Source: JAUPVO01 sp964420875 (GTDB lineage: Bacteria; Patescibacteriota; Minisyncoccia; Phycocordibacterales; UBA5272). From it: a stretch of 64,000 nt of DNA. The stretch spans positions 62,001 to 126,000 of the forward strand of contig CAYQUK010000001.1 of assembly GCA_964420875.1 (NCBI GenBank). The letters run 5' to 3'. A program made the position numbers and the translations under genes. Below are positions 10,301-17,960 of this stretch, piece after piece (the stretch's first letter is position 1; the number at the start of each line of letters is the position of its first letter). Below the pieces are notes generated by a model that was given only the letters and a program-made list of their open reading frames with translations, ran no database searches and was not told the origin of the DNA.

Positions 10301-10915
10301 ACTATTGTTATACTAATGGATGAGAATGAGTCAAAAGGTAACAAAAAAGGAAAATTGGTAGAGTATGAGGTATTGCCACGTCGTACACCGCTTATCAAAA
10401 AAGGCGACAGAGTCATGAAGGGTCAGATACTAACTGACGGATCTGCTGACATCGAAGAGGTGTTCAAATACGCTGGCCGTGAGGCTGCTGAGGACTATAT
10501 CGTCCAAGAGATCTTGAAAGTATACGAGCTTCAAGGCGCATCTATCAGTCGTAAACATATCGAAGTTATCATCAAGCAGATGACTGGTCGTGTGAAGATA
10601 CAAAAGCCAGGTGCTAGTAGATTTAGCCAAGGAGATGTTATCGAGATCTCAAAGTTTAGAGGTGAAAATAACAACAACAAAGCTATGGGTGGTGAAGAGG
10701 CTTTGGCGACACCAATGATACTTGGTGTGTCAGATGTAGCTCTCACAACCACATCTTGGCTATCTAGTGCTTCATTCCAAAACACTACTCGTGTATTGAT
10801 AGCGGCTTCTACAAAAGGTCAGGTAGACGATCTACGTGGTCTCAAGGAGAATGTTATTATCGGTAAGCTGATCCCAGCTGGTACAGGTATCAGAGGGCTC
10901 GAGGGTAATAATTAA
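7316..10915 (+). CDS. rpoC: DNA-directed RNA polymerase subunit beta'
   Basis: 1199 residues. An N-terminal zinc site (cysteines in CYCGKYRRIRYKGIICEKCG, residues about 61-80) is followed by the catalytic NADFDGDQMAVH motif near residue 493, whose three aspartates hold the active-site magnesium. The second zinc site includes CESLHGVCRKCYG near 899, and TFHSGGVAGTDITQGLPR near 945 lies in the trigger-loop and bridge region. It is transcribed with rpoB and ends before a strong terminator at 10943. Everything needed for catalysis is present. Confidence 0.99.
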   Translation: MKTINATNVDAREIKVASPEAIRGWSFGEVTKPETINYRTGRSERYGLFDERIFGPEKDYECYCGKYRRIRYKGIICEKCGVEVTKSIVRRERMGHIELAVPVAHILFLRNVPSRIAMVIGETLTNVEKVVYFSGYIITNVNESQKEEVIKNLESEFKAKIKSATDEKTRERLQELMDAAKKEIAELRPWKILDEVVYHRYAMKYGACFDAKIGAEALYEVFKAINLDDLEKTLTANVEKAGSVEREKLEKRLSLVRAFKNAGIRPEWMMMTALPVIPPGIRPMVALEGGRHATSDVNDLYRRVINRNNRLKKLMEIDAPDVILRNEKRILQEAVDALIDNSARHGDAAVALTGQKRVLKSLSDNLKGKQGLLRGNLLGKRVDYSARSVIVVGPDLSLAECGLPKNMALELFRPFVVSKLIERELAFNIRGANKLVEDGIPEVWAILEEVIEGKYVLLNRAPTLHRLGIQAFRPRLIEGKAIQLHPLVCEAFNADFDGDQMAVHLPLSVASQQEARELMAADRNLLKPGSGESIVTPRMDMVLGAYWMTTIVEGEKGEGKYFASPNEAITAHDFDIVGYRAKITIMPSDKEKYAAFEGKPFETTVGRLLFNAIFPNDYAYINEEVDKKRVNKILDDVFARYGVSGAPVIIDKIKAFGFKYATISGTTWSLTAVEQPKEKAPLVAKGWKKVADIEENYNDGLLSEDEKHVKTIEVWQAIRKEIQEVLEQKLKGSRSSVSDLITSGARGQVSQLIQLAGMKGIMVNNSGGQMEFPVIGSNIEGFTPLEYFITTYGARKGNSDTALKTAQAGYLTRRLVDVAQDAIITEDDCGTTKSKLFTRKNVLGNDISLAKAVRGRILAEDLTVGEKKFKKGDLISTKDAIDIENSNVESARVYTPIMCESLHGVCRKCYGLDMGRSKMVDMGEAVGIVAAQAIGEPGTQLTMRTFHSGGVAGTDITQGLPRVEEIFERRAPKSPAVVAHENGEVFEIRVEKGQKTIVILMDENESKGNKKGKLVEYEVLPRRTPLIKKGDRVMKGQILTDGSADIEEVFKYAGREAAEDYIVQEILKVYELQGASISRKHIEVIIKQMTGRVKIQKPGASRFSQGDVIEISKFRGENNNNKAMGGEEALATPMILGVSDVALTTTSWLSSASFQNTTRVLIAASTKGQVDDLRGLKENVIIGKLIPAGTGIRGLEGNN

Positions 10916-10942
10916 TATAATAAATAGCTGTTTTTTATAAAT

Positions 10943-10972
10943 AAAGCCGCCCCTTCGGGGCGGCTTTATTTC
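10943..10972 (+). terminator. Intrinsic terminator of rpoBC
   Basis: An 11-bp GC-rich stem (AAAGCCGCCCC with GGGGCGGCTTT, about 10943-10967), a three-base loop and a short T-rich tail. Confidence 0.9.
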
Positions 10973-11010
10973 TGTCTTGATATCTACATTCTGAGTGTTA
11001 TAATTAAAAA

Positions 11011-11331
11011 ATGGACGTAAATGAAGAATTTATGAATAAATTTGTAGAGCAAGTTGGGGGACTTGTTGAAACAAAATTAACACAATCTCGAAACGAGTAT
11101 GGTGTAATGTTGGAACAAAAAATGGACGAGTTTAGAATATATCAAGACCAGCTCAATACTATGAGTAGTAAGTTGGATGCGGTAATAAAAGATGTCTCGG
11201 AAATTAAAAGTGACATTGTTGAAATGAAAAACGATATTCATGATTTGAAACAAGATAACAAACAAATAAAAGAATATCTGATGACCAATCTCGAGCCTCG
11301 TGTAAATATTCTAGAAAGCGTTGTTGCTTAG
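11011..11331 (+). CDS. Coiled-coil protein of unknown function, 106 residues
   Basis: Residues from about 30 to 90 form a heptad-patterned coiled coil (LDAVIKDVSEIKSDIVEMKN and similar). The charged sequence has no cysteine, signal or membrane segment, so it is a cytosolic oligomerising helix. TATAAT (10999-11004) lies only six bases before the ATG. It starts a three-gene, AT-rich cassette lodged between rpoC and the ribosomal operon, followed by a small membrane protein and a HEPN-like protein. No known family is recognised. Confidence 0.7.
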   Translation: MDVNEEFMNKFVEQVGGLVETKLTQSRNEYGVMLEQKMDEFRIYQDQLNTMSSKLDAVIKDVSEIKSDIVEMKNDIHDLKQDNKQIKEYLMTNLEPRVNILESVVA

Positions 11332-11344
11332 TTAAACAAAATAT

Positions 11345-11605
11345 ATGAAATTAAATAATAATAAAATTTTACTCGTTACAATTACTGTTTTAATTCTTGT
11401 TTCTTTAGCATATCTCTTTTTGAAAGCCAGTTGTAACGACACAATTTTATTTGTTCCTAAGGGTGAAAAAGTTGGATTTAATTTAGTTGACACATCTTAT
11501 TACACAAATGGCAAACACGAAGAAAATAACTTTTTTAATTTAATAAAATTTGCAACAAGAGAAGAAGCTGCTACAAGTTGCGTTTACTCTAAGCTAGGTT
11601 TTTAA
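11345..11605 (+). CDS. Small membrane-anchored protein, 86 residues
   Basis: One N-terminal transmembrane helix (ILLVTITVLILVSLAYLFL, about residues 9-27) is followed by a soluble domain of about 55 residues with two cysteines. The ATG lies 13 bases after the coiled-coil gene, so the two are likely co-transcribed. I recognise no family. Codon use is very AT-rich, like the rest of this cassette. Confidence 0.6.
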   Translation: MKLNNNKILLVTITVLILVSLAYLFLKASCNDTILFVPKGEKVGFNLVDTSYYTNGKHEENNFFNLIKFATREEAATSCVYSKLGF

Positions 11606-11609
11606 AATC

Positions 11610-12089
11610 TTGAAAGAAGAAATAGTAAAACGTTGGTACGAAAAAGCAGAGGATGAGGATGTGCCGATGGATAAATTTATTTGTTACTGGATCTCTTTTA
11701 ACTGTTTTTTTAGAATTAAGCCATCGGCAAAAGGAGAAAGAATGGTTATAGAGGAACTTTCAAAAGATCAAATATTTTTATCCTATTTTACAGAGGGTAT
11801 AGACGAAAGCCTTTTTAAGTATATAAAAGTAAAAGAACATAACAAGGGTTTTGTGCAAGATTTAAGACATAAATTAGGTACGCAAAAGGAGATTGAAAAC
11901 AGGGCGACGTATGACAAGGTGTCAGATTTAAAACAGTTTTTATTCTGCATATATCAAATAAGATGCAACTTATTTCATGGCGATAAACTGCCCGACGACT
12001 CTAATGACCTTAAACTATTTGAGGCCTCCAATGAGTCTTTTGGCTCTTTTCTTAAAAAAATTTACAACAAGGAACATATTTTAACTTAG
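11610..12089 (+). CDS. HEPN-like protein with an R-x4-H motif
   Basis: 159 residues, mostly helical, beginning at TTG 11610, four bases after the previous stop. Near residue 118 it carries IYQIRCNLFHGDK. The R-x4-H spacing followed by G is the active-site motif of HEPN ribonuclease domains (ApeA-like and related families used in toxin and phage-defence systems). By that analogy it may cleave RNA or serve as an RNA-binding helper. The N-terminal part (WISFNCFFRI) resembles the usual start of ApeA-type HEPN domains. The activity is inferred from the motif only, and a separate antitoxin is not obvious, though the two small upstream genes are candidates. Confidence 0.6.
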   Translation: MKEEIVKRWYEKAEDEDVPMDKFICYWISFNCFFRIKPSAKGERMVIEELSKDQIFLSYFTEGIDESLFKYIKVKEHNKGFVQDLRHKLGTQKEIENRATYDKVSDLKQFLFCIYQIRCNLFHGDKLPDDSNDLKLFEASNESFGSFLKKIYNKEHILT

Positions 12090-12114
12090 GCTTTATTTAT
12101 TCTAATTTTTGTGT

Positions 12115-12196
12115 TATTATGTGTTAGCTATTTTAATCGGCGTGTTTATGTATGATTTTAGCTAACATACATATATATACCTGATATTAAAATAGC
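12115..12196 (+). promoter_or_regulatory. Promoter and overlapping inverted repeats before the ribosomal operon
   Basis: TATTAT (12115-12120) is the likely -10. TGTTAGCTA (12122-12130) is complementary to TAGCTAACA (12159-12167), 9 bp. GCTATTTTAAT (12127-12137) is complementary to ATTAAAATAGC (12186-12196), 11 bp. The two helices share bases 12127-12130 and exclude each other, as expected for a regulatory switch or an operator. The ATG of rpsN follows at 12213. Confidence 0.5.
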
Positions 12197-12212
12197 AAAG
12201 AGAAATATTATT

Positions 12213-12398
12213 ATGGCAAAAACATCAGTTATTGCAAGATCCCTAAAGAAACCGAAATTCTCTTCACGTATCGTCAACAGATGTTTCAAATGTGGTCGTA
12301 AACACGGCTTCATGAGAGACTTTGGCGTTTGCCGCCACTGTTTCCGCGAATTAGCAAGTGAAGGTCTTATCCCGGGAGTAAAAAAGGCATCTTGGTAA
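12213..12398 (+). CDS. rpsN: 30S ribosomal protein uS14, zinc-binding type
   Basis: 61 residues, the length of the short type Z form. The two pairs in RCFKCGRKHGFMRDFGVCRHC give the C-x2-C...C-x2-C zinc site. It binds 16S rRNA in the head of the small subunit. It opens the ribosomal run uS14-uS8-uL6-uL18-uS5-uL15, with short gaps and no Shine-Dalgarno sites. The likely regulatory leader is immediately upstream. Confidence 0.97.
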   Translation: MAKTSVIARSLKKPKFSSRIVNRCFKCGRKHGFMRDFGVCRHCFRELASEGLIPGVKKASW

Positions 12399-12408
12399 AT
12401 CTATTATT

Positions 12409-12792
12409 ATGGATCGCATCGCAAATCTTCTCACAACTCTAAGAAATGCAGGAGTTGTCAGAAAAGAAAAAGTCGTCGTACCTTACTCAAAATATATACT
12501 CAGTATCCTCGAGGCTCTCAAGGAGGGAGAATATGTTAAGGCGGTACACGCTGACCCGGAAAATTATTCTATTGAAGTTGTCCTAAACTATGACAATGAA
12601 AAGAAGCATAAAATAACAGAGGTCAAACGCATTTCAAGACCAGGTCGTAGAGTGTATTACAAAATCACAGATATAAATAAGATTAGAAACGGCTTTGGTA
12701 ATGTAATATTATCAACACCAAAAGGTATCATGACTGGCCGTGCGGCCCGTGCTACTAATACAGGTGGAGAGGCACTATTTGAAATCTTCTAA
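12409..12792 (+). CDS. rpsH: 30S ribosomal protein uS8
   Basis: 127 residues. It starts DRIANLLTTLRNA, with KRISRPGRRVYYK in the middle and the C-terminal GIMTGRAARATNTGGEALFE typical of uS8. It binds the central domain of 16S rRNA and in many bacteria also acts as the spc operon translational repressor. The spacing to rpsN is 10 bases. Length is normal. Confidence 0.97.
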   Translation: MDRIANLLTTLRNAGVVRKEKVVVPYSKYILSILEALKEGEYVKAVHADPENYSIEVVLNYDNEKKHKITEVKRISRPGRRVYYKITDINKIRNGFGNVILSTPKGIMTGRAARATNTGGEALFEIF

Positions 12793-12798
12793 AACATT

Positions 12799-13332
12799 AT
12801 GAGCAGAATCGGAAAACAAATAATCACTATACCTAACGGTGTAGAGGTGACTATCGCAAATACGAATGTGACTGTAAAAGGTCCAAAAGGAGAACTAGTT
12901 CTCCCTATTCGTGATGAGGTAGCACTTAAGATCGAGAATGGTAGTCTAACATCAGAGCCTCGTCGCAACGACAAGTTTGCGCGTAGCCTCTGGGGTACAT
13001 ATATGTCACGTGTAAAAGCGATGATACTAGGTGTGCAGACTCCGTTTGTTAAAAAGTTATTAGTAGAAGGTGTTGGTTTCAAATGGGAAGTCCAAGGTGA
13101 CAAGTTAAAACTTGCTCTCGGTTTCTCACACCCAGTTATCTTAGACATTCCAAAAGGATTAGAAGTAAAAGCTGAAAAGCTTGAGCTGACTATCACTGGT
13201 ATAGACAAAGAGGCTGTGACATTGTTTGCAATGCAAGTAAAGAAACTCAAAAAACCAGAGCCATACAAAGGTAAAGGTATACGCTACGAGGGTGAGGTCG
13301 TCCGTCGTAAAGAAGGTAAGAAATCAGCATAG
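12799..13332 (+). CDS. rplF: 50S ribosomal protein uL6
   Basis: 177 residues, beginning MSRIGKQIITIPNGVEV. The C-terminal RNA-binding segment KKLKKPEPYKGKGIRYEGEV is the family signature. It binds near the factor-binding site of the large subunit. It starts six bases after the uS8 stop codon and is followed by uL18 after three bases. Confidence 0.97.
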   Translation: MSRIGKQIITIPNGVEVTIANTNVTVKGPKGELVLPIRDEVALKIENGSLTSEPRRNDKFARSLWGTYMSRVKAMILGVQTPFVKKLLVEGVGFKWEVQGDKLKLALGFSHPVILDIPKGLEVKAEKLELTITGIDKEAVTLFAMQVKKLKKPEPYKGKGIRYEGEVVRRKEGKKSA

Positions 13333-13335
13333 TAT

Positions 13336-13680
13336 ATGAAAAAGAATAATACAGAAAAACGTCTTCGCATACACAAGAAAATCCGTTCTCGTATATCGGG
13401 AACTGCGGAGAGGCCAAGATTGGCGGTGTTCCGTTCAAATGCATATATCTATGCACAACTTATTAACGATGACACAAAGTCTACAGTAGCAGCAGCATCT
13501 GATCTAAAGTTTGGTAAAATGACAAAGATGGATCGTGCTAAAAAAGTTGGCGAGACTCTCGCTGACGCAGCAAAAAAAGCAGGTGTTACCAAGGTTGTAT
13601 TTGACCGCGGTGGATTTGCTTATAAAGGTCGTGTAGCAGCTCTCGCTGACGCAGCTCGCGCAGCAGGATTAGTATTCTAA
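13336..13680 (+). CDS. rplR: 50S ribosomal protein uL18
   Basis: 114 residues. The RPRLAVFRSNAYIYAQLI core and the C-terminal FDRGGFAYKGRVAALADAAR are diagnostic. It contacts 5S rRNA in the central protuberance. It is tightly packed between uL6 and uS5 with gaps of three and four bases. Confidence 0.97.
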   Translation: MKKNNTEKRLRIHKKIRSRISGTAERPRLAVFRSNAYIYAQLINDDTKSTVAAASDLKFGKMTKMDRAKKVGETLADAAKKAGVTKVVFDRGGFAYKGRVAALADAARAAGLVF

Positions 13681-13684
13681 AAAT

Positions 13685-14380
13685 ATGTCAGAAGAAATAA
13701 TTAAAACAGAAGAAGTTATCGAGACTCCTGTAGTAGATACTCCAGCAGAAGCTATGGTAGAGACTCCTGTAGCAGAAGTTGCACCAGATACATTAGCTTC
13801 AGAAGCTGTAGCACCAGTTGCAGCAGCAGCTGACGCAAAGCCAAAATTTGCAACACGTCGCCCACCTATGGGTCGTGGAGGAGCAGGCGCTGGTAAGGGT
13901 GGACCGAGACGCGATAATCGTGGACCTCGCGCTCCAAGAGAAAAGCCTGAGTTTGATCAAAAGACGCTCGACGTTCGTCGTGTGACTCGTGTGGTATCAG
14001 GTGGACGCAGATTCTCACTACATGTGACATTGGTCGCAGGTGATAAAAATGGTCGCGTTGGACTAGGTACTGGTAAGGCTACTGATACACAGGCTGCTAT
14101 GGCAAAAGCTTTGAAGAGTGCTCGCAAGAACATGATCAAGCTTAACCTAACAGATAATAAATCTATCGTGCATGAAGTGGAGGCAAAGTACGACACTGCT
14201 AAAGTTTGGATATCTCCAAATAAAGGTAAAGGTCTTATTGCTGGTTCATCAGCTCGTGTGATACTAAATCTCGCTGGTGCACAAAATGTAACTGCGAAGT
14301 TCCATGGTGGTACAAAAAACAAACTTAACAACGCTCGCGCAACTATGAAGGCTTTGGCTCAAATAGCTACTATCGCTTAA
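13685..14380 (+). CDS. rpsE: 30S ribosomal protein uS5 with long disordered N-terminus
   Basis: 231 residues against about 165 in E. coli. The conserved body (RRVTRVVSGGRRFSLHV onward, with GRVGLGTGKATD and the C-terminal domain) begins near residue 97. The first 90 residues are an extension: an acidic Ala/Val/Glu-rich part (residues 1-55) and then a Gly/Arg-rich part (residues 57-85). The body contacts 16S rRNA at the mRNA entry region. The extension is likely unstructured and its job is unknown. uL30 would normally follow this gene; uL15 follows instead. Confidence 0.97.
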   Translation: MSEEIIKTEEVIETPVVDTPAEAMVETPVAEVAPDTLASEAVAPVAAAADAKPKFATRRPPMGRGGAGAGKGGPRRDNRGPRAPREKPEFDQKTLDVRRVTRVVSGGRRFSLHVTLVAGDKNGRVGLGTGKATDTQAAMAKALKSARKNMIKLNLTDNKSIVHEVEAKYDTAKVWISPNKGKGLIAGSSARVILNLAGAQNVTAKFHGGTKNKLNNARATMKALAQIATIA

Positions 14381-14390
14381 TACAAATTAT

Positions 14391-14810
14391 ATGCAAACAC
14401 ATCAGATCATAAGAGAAAATGCAAATGACAAACAGCGCCAAGTAGGTCGTGGGGGTAAACGTGGAAAGACATCAGGTCGCGGAGGTAAAGGACAAACAGC
14501 TCGTGCTGGTAACAAACGCCGCCCAGCGATGCGTGACGTTATCAAAAAGCTTCCAAAACTTCGCGGACGTGGTATGAATATGAACAAGGCTTTTCGTGAG
14601 AAGCCAGTAGCTGTTAATCTTGCTGAACTAAATATGTTTGAAGACGGAACAGTTGTAACTCCTACATCTCTTGTAGCAGCTGGCATCATAAACATGAAAA
14701 ATGGACGTATACCAAAAGTCAAAATCATGGCTGCTGGTACTCTAGACAAAAAGCTATCTTTTGAGAGTGTTGAATTTTCAGCAACAGCAAAAGCTAAACT
14801 TGGTCTATAA
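14391..14810 (+). CDS. rplO: 50S ribosomal protein uL15
   Basis: 139 residues. The Gly-rich N-terminus VGRGGKRGKTSGRGGKGQTA enters the 23S rRNA core, and the C-terminal domain has the usual ILAAGTLDKKL-like fold. It closes the ribosomal run and is followed by a strong terminator rather than secY, so the classical spc operon is cut here. No rpmD gene lies between rpsE and this gene. Confidence 0.97.
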   Translation: MQTHQIIRENANDKQRQVGRGGKRGKTSGRGGKGQTARAGNKRRPAMRDVIKKLPKLRGRGMNMNKAFREKPVAVNLAELNMFEDGTVVTPTSLVAAGIINMKNGRIPKVKIMAAGTLDKKLSFESVEFSATAKAKLGL

Positions 14811-14836
14811 AAACCAAAACTAGTTCTCATCTAAAT

Positions 14837-14870
14837 AAAAGTGCCCGGCCTTCGGCCGGGCACTTTTATT
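14837..14870 (+). terminator. Terminator of the ribosomal operon
   Basis: A 14-bp stem (AAAAGTGCCCGGCC with GGCCGGGCACTTTT), loop TTC, then ATT-rich sequence. The -10 of dnaG (14874-14879) starts four bases later. Confidence 0.92.
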
Positions 14871-14887
14871 TGCTATAATTAGCACAA

Positions 14888-16447
14888 ATGACATCTGTCG
14901 AAGAGATAAAAGGGAAATTGACTATTGTCGAGGTCATCTCGCAGTATTTGCGATTGGAAAAGTCTGGGACACAGTACAAGGCTAGATGCCCATTCCACAA
15001 TGAGCGTACGCCGAGCTTTTATGTCTCGCCATCACGCAACAGCTATCACTGTTTTGGTTGCAATGAGTCAGGGGATATATTTTCTTTTGTTGAAAAGGTG
15101 GAGCATGTCGAGTTCCGCGATGCGCTAAAAATATTGGCAGACCGCGCAGGGGTGACTCTCAAAAATGAGAACAGGGATGAAGACTCCAAACTCATCTCTA
15201 TTTTAAAACTAGCATCACAGCACTACGCTAGGAATCTTTTTACCAGCATAGAGGCAAAAAAGTATATACATGACAGAGGGGTCACTGATAATCTGATAGA
15301 GAGATTTGTCATCGGCTATGCCGCACATGAATGGAGAGATATTTATGACACATTAAAAAAAGCTGGATACAATGACGAGGATATTGTGAGCAGTGGACTG
15401 GTTATCAAAACAGATGAGGGGAAATATTATGACAGGTTTAGAGGGCGTATCATGTTCCCGATTTGTAACACATCGGGAACTGTTATCGGATTCACCGGCC
15501 GCATACTGCCACAGTATGATGACGGTAAGACTGGTAAATATGTAAACACTCCAGAGACGAGACTTTATCATAAGGGTCAGGTTTTGTTTAATTATGACAA
15601 AGCCAAACGCAGCGTGGCTGACAAGAGAGAAATAGTTTTGGTTGAGGGTCAGATGGATGTGGTGATGAGTGTAAAGGCAGGAGTAGAGAATGTAGTAGCA
15701 GTGTCCGGGACTGCATTCACCGAGGATCATGTAAAGATTATAAGCAGGTTAGCAGAGAGGGTGGTGATGGCTTTTGATAATGATGCGGCGGGGCACAAGG
15801 CCGCCGAGAAGGCTGGAGTGATGTGTACCTATGGAGGCCTAGAGGTATACACTGTCAGTTTGTCAGGAAAAGATGTAGCAGATATGGTATTGGAAGATGG
15901 ATATCTGTGGAAATCAGCAATAGAGAAAAAAGAGCTACTCATAAAATGGTACGCAAATGAGTCTCAAAAGTTAGAATCTAAAAATAGGATTAGCTATGTG
16001 CGTCAATATCTCGTACCAGTTTTAAAAGCCGTACGTTCACCACTAGAGCGCGATGTATATGTAAATGAAATATCTAAACAGCTTGGGATAGACAGTGTGT
16101 CGCTTAAAAAAGAAATAGATAATTTTATAACTGAGTACAAAGATGAGGAGGTGGTAAAAACCAAGACAGACATAGTCAACAAGGTAGACATAGAGGCAGA
16201 GTTGGCCGCATTGTCTGTGCATTTTGGATATGAACATACTCATGATTTGCCAGAAGAGATAATCAACAAAACAATAATAGAATTGGAAGGCAAGCACGCT
16301 CTGTCAGAAGGGTATTATCGAGATCTTGTCGCTCTATATAATAAAAAATTTAAACAGGATGAGATATCTGTATTAAAAGAGAAAATAGCAGCAGGTGAGG
16401 ATGTGGAAAACAACCTTGCAAAGCTGCAATCTTTGATTGCGAAATAG
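14888..16447 (+). CDS. dnaG: DNA primase
   Basis: 519 residues. The N-terminal CHC2 zinc finger (CPFHNERTPSFYVSPSRNSY then HCFGCNESGDIFSF, residues about 38-72) is followed by the catalytic core with the TOPRIM motifs EIVLVEGQMDVV (near 248) and MAFDNDAAG (near 295). It makes RNA primers for replication. The C-terminal helicase-binding part is short. TATAAT (14874-14879) lies eight bases before the ATG with no ribosome-binding site. It is followed by rpoD, an old dnaG-rpoD pairing kept from the macromolecular-synthesis operon. Confidence 0.97.
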   Translation: MTSVEEIKGKLTIVEVISQYLRLEKSGTQYKARCPFHNERTPSFYVSPSRNSYHCFGCNESGDIFSFVEKVEHVEFRDALKILADRAGVTLKNENRDEDSKLISILKLASQHYARNLFTSIEAKKYIHDRGVTDNLIERFVIGYAAHEWRDIYDTLKKAGYNDEDIVSSGLVIKTDEGKYYDRFRGRIMFPICNTSGTVIGFTGRILPQYDDGKTGKYVNTPETRLYHKGQVLFNYDKAKRSVADKREIVLVEGQMDVVMSVKAGVENVVAVSGTAFTEDHVKIISRLAERVVMAFDNDAAGHKAAEKAGVMCTYGGLEVYTVSLSGKDVADMVLEDGYLWKSAIEKKELLIKWYANESQKLESKNRISYVRQYLVPVLKAVRSPLERDVYVNEISKQLGIDSVSLKKEIDNFITEYKDEEVVKTKTDIVNKVDIEAELAALSVHFGYEHTHDLPEEIINKTIIELEGKHALSEGYYRDLVALYNKKFKQDEISVLKEKIAAGEDVENNLAKLQSLIAK

Positions 16448-16487
16448 TTGTAGCAATGTTATAATACAATTCTTAAACAATTTGTCC

Positions 16488-17888
16488 ATGGCAACTAAAA
16501 AAGTTATTTCAAAAAAGAATAGTTCAAAGAAAAATACAGCTAAAACTGTAATCAAAAAAACAACTAAAAAAGTTCCTGCCAAAAAAGCTGTCACAGCTAA
16601 AAAGACAATTAATAAAAAACCTGTTAAAAAAGTAACAGTAAAAAAAGTATCTAAAACAGTATTAAAGAAAACTGTAAAAAAAGTTCCTGTTAAAAAAGTA
16701 GTCAAACCTTTAGTAAAAAAGGCTGTTAAGTCTGCCGCAAAAAAAGTAGAAGTAAAGCCAAAATACAAACCAAAGGCATTTACAATACGTACAAAGCCAA
16801 AAAAAGAAGGTGAGAAAAAAGAGGAGAAAAAGATCAGCACAAAAGATCAGCTAGCTGATGAGTTGCTACAAAAAGGTAAAGAGAGGGGATTTGTAACATA
16901 TGACGAGATCATAAAATACTTCCCAACAATAGAGACTGATATTTTATTCCTAGAGGATATATATGAGAGACTGTCTGTTTTAAAGGTGGATGTTCTCGAG
17001 AGTGGCAATATTCTCAATCTTGATGACGATGGCAAGGGTAACAAAGAGGAGAATGCTCATGATAGTATACAGATATATCTTCGTGAGATAGGGCAATATC
17101 CACTCATTGGTGGTGAGGAGGAGAAATCACTTGCTCAGCGTATTGCTCTCGGTGATGACGAGGCCAAAAATTTATTAGCAAAGTCTAACTTGAGACTCGT
17201 GGTATCTATTGCAAAGAAATATGTTGGACGTTCAGCTGACCTTTCACTGCTCGACCTTATCCAAGAGGGAAATATCGGACTATTCAAGGCCGTTGAAAAG
17301 TTCGACTGGACAAAGGGATTTAAATTTTCAACTTATGCTACATGGTGGATACGTCAGGCTATCACTCGTGCTCTCGCTGATCAGTCACGCACTATTCGTA
17401 TCCCTGTGCATATGGTGGAGACTATTGCAAAATACAAGCAGGTGTATCGCAGACTGTCTCAAGACTTGGGGCGTGATCCATTATCAGAAGAGATAGCTAC
17501 AGAGATGGACATAGAGCTCGAAAAGGTGCACATGATTGAGAGTATCAATCAGGATACTGTATCTCTAGAAAAGCCTATTGGAGATGATGACGACAAGTCT
17601 ACTCTCGGTGAATTCATCGCGGATGACAAGATAATATCACCAGATCAGGAGTCTTCACGTCGTATACTACGCGATCAGATAGAGGAGATACTAAACAGTC
17701 TCTCGGATAAGGAGCGTGAGATAGTGGAGATGCGTAACGGTCTCGGTGAGTACGAAGGTTATCAGCATACACTCGAGGAGGTGGGTAGTAAATTTGGTGT
17801 CACTCGAGAGCGTATACGTCAGATCGAGGCCAAGGTGCATGAGAAGATTCGTAATCATCCAAAGGCCGACAGACTCAGAAATTTTTAA
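16488..17888 (+). CDS. rpoD: Primary sigma factor with a lysine-rich N-terminal tail
   Basis: 466 residues from ATG 16488; an upstream in-frame ATG inside dnaG is less likely because TATAAT (16460-16465) precedes 16488. The first 110 residues are a Lys/Val/Thr/Ala tail, then region 1.1 (DQLADELLQKGKERGFVTYD), region 2 (near 290, KFSTYATWWIRQAITRAL, which reads the -10 box), region 3, and region 4 (EEVGSKFGVTRERIRQIEAK, which reads the -35). It directs polymerase to housekeeping promoters. The histone-H1-like tail is the odd part. A terminator follows. Confidence 0.96.
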   Translation: MATKKVISKKNSSKKNTAKTVIKKTTKKVPAKKAVTAKKTINKKPVKKVTVKKVSKTVLKKTVKKVPVKKVVKPLVKKAVKSAAKKVEVKPKYKPKAFTIRTKPKKEGEKKEEKKISTKDQLADELLQKGKERGFVTYDEIIKYFPTIETDILFLEDIYERLSVLKVDVLESGNILNLDDDGKGNKEENAHDSIQIYLREIGQYPLIGGEEEKSLAQRIALGDDEAKNLLAKSNLRLVVSIAKKYVGRSADLSLLDLIQEGNIGLFKAVEKFDWTKGFKFSTYATWWIRQAITRALADQSRTIRIPVHMVETIAKYKQVYRRLSQDLGRDPLSEEIATEMDIELEKVHMIESINQDTVSLEKPIGDDDDKSTLGEFIADDKIISPDQESSRRILRDQIEEILNSLSDKEREIVEMRNGLGEYEGYQHTLEEVGSKFGVTRERIRQIEAKVHEKIRNHPKADRLRNF

Positions 17889-17894
17889 AATAAA

Positions 17895-17923
17895 AAAAGC
17901 GCTACACTTAGTGTGGCGCTTTT
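17895..17923 (+). terminator. Terminator of dnaG-rpoD
   Basis: A hairpin AAAAGCGCTACAC/GTGTGGCGCTTTT, loop TTA, ending in a short T-run. Confidence 0.85.
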
Positions 17924-17960
17924 CAAATGCTATATTTTGTGTTATTATAAGAGCAATATT

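Noticed and set aside
13685..13700. Later start for uS5
   Set aside because: The ATG at 13685 lies four bases after the uL18 stop, in keeping with the tight spacing of the operon, and no good internal start relation was visible. The extension is kept.
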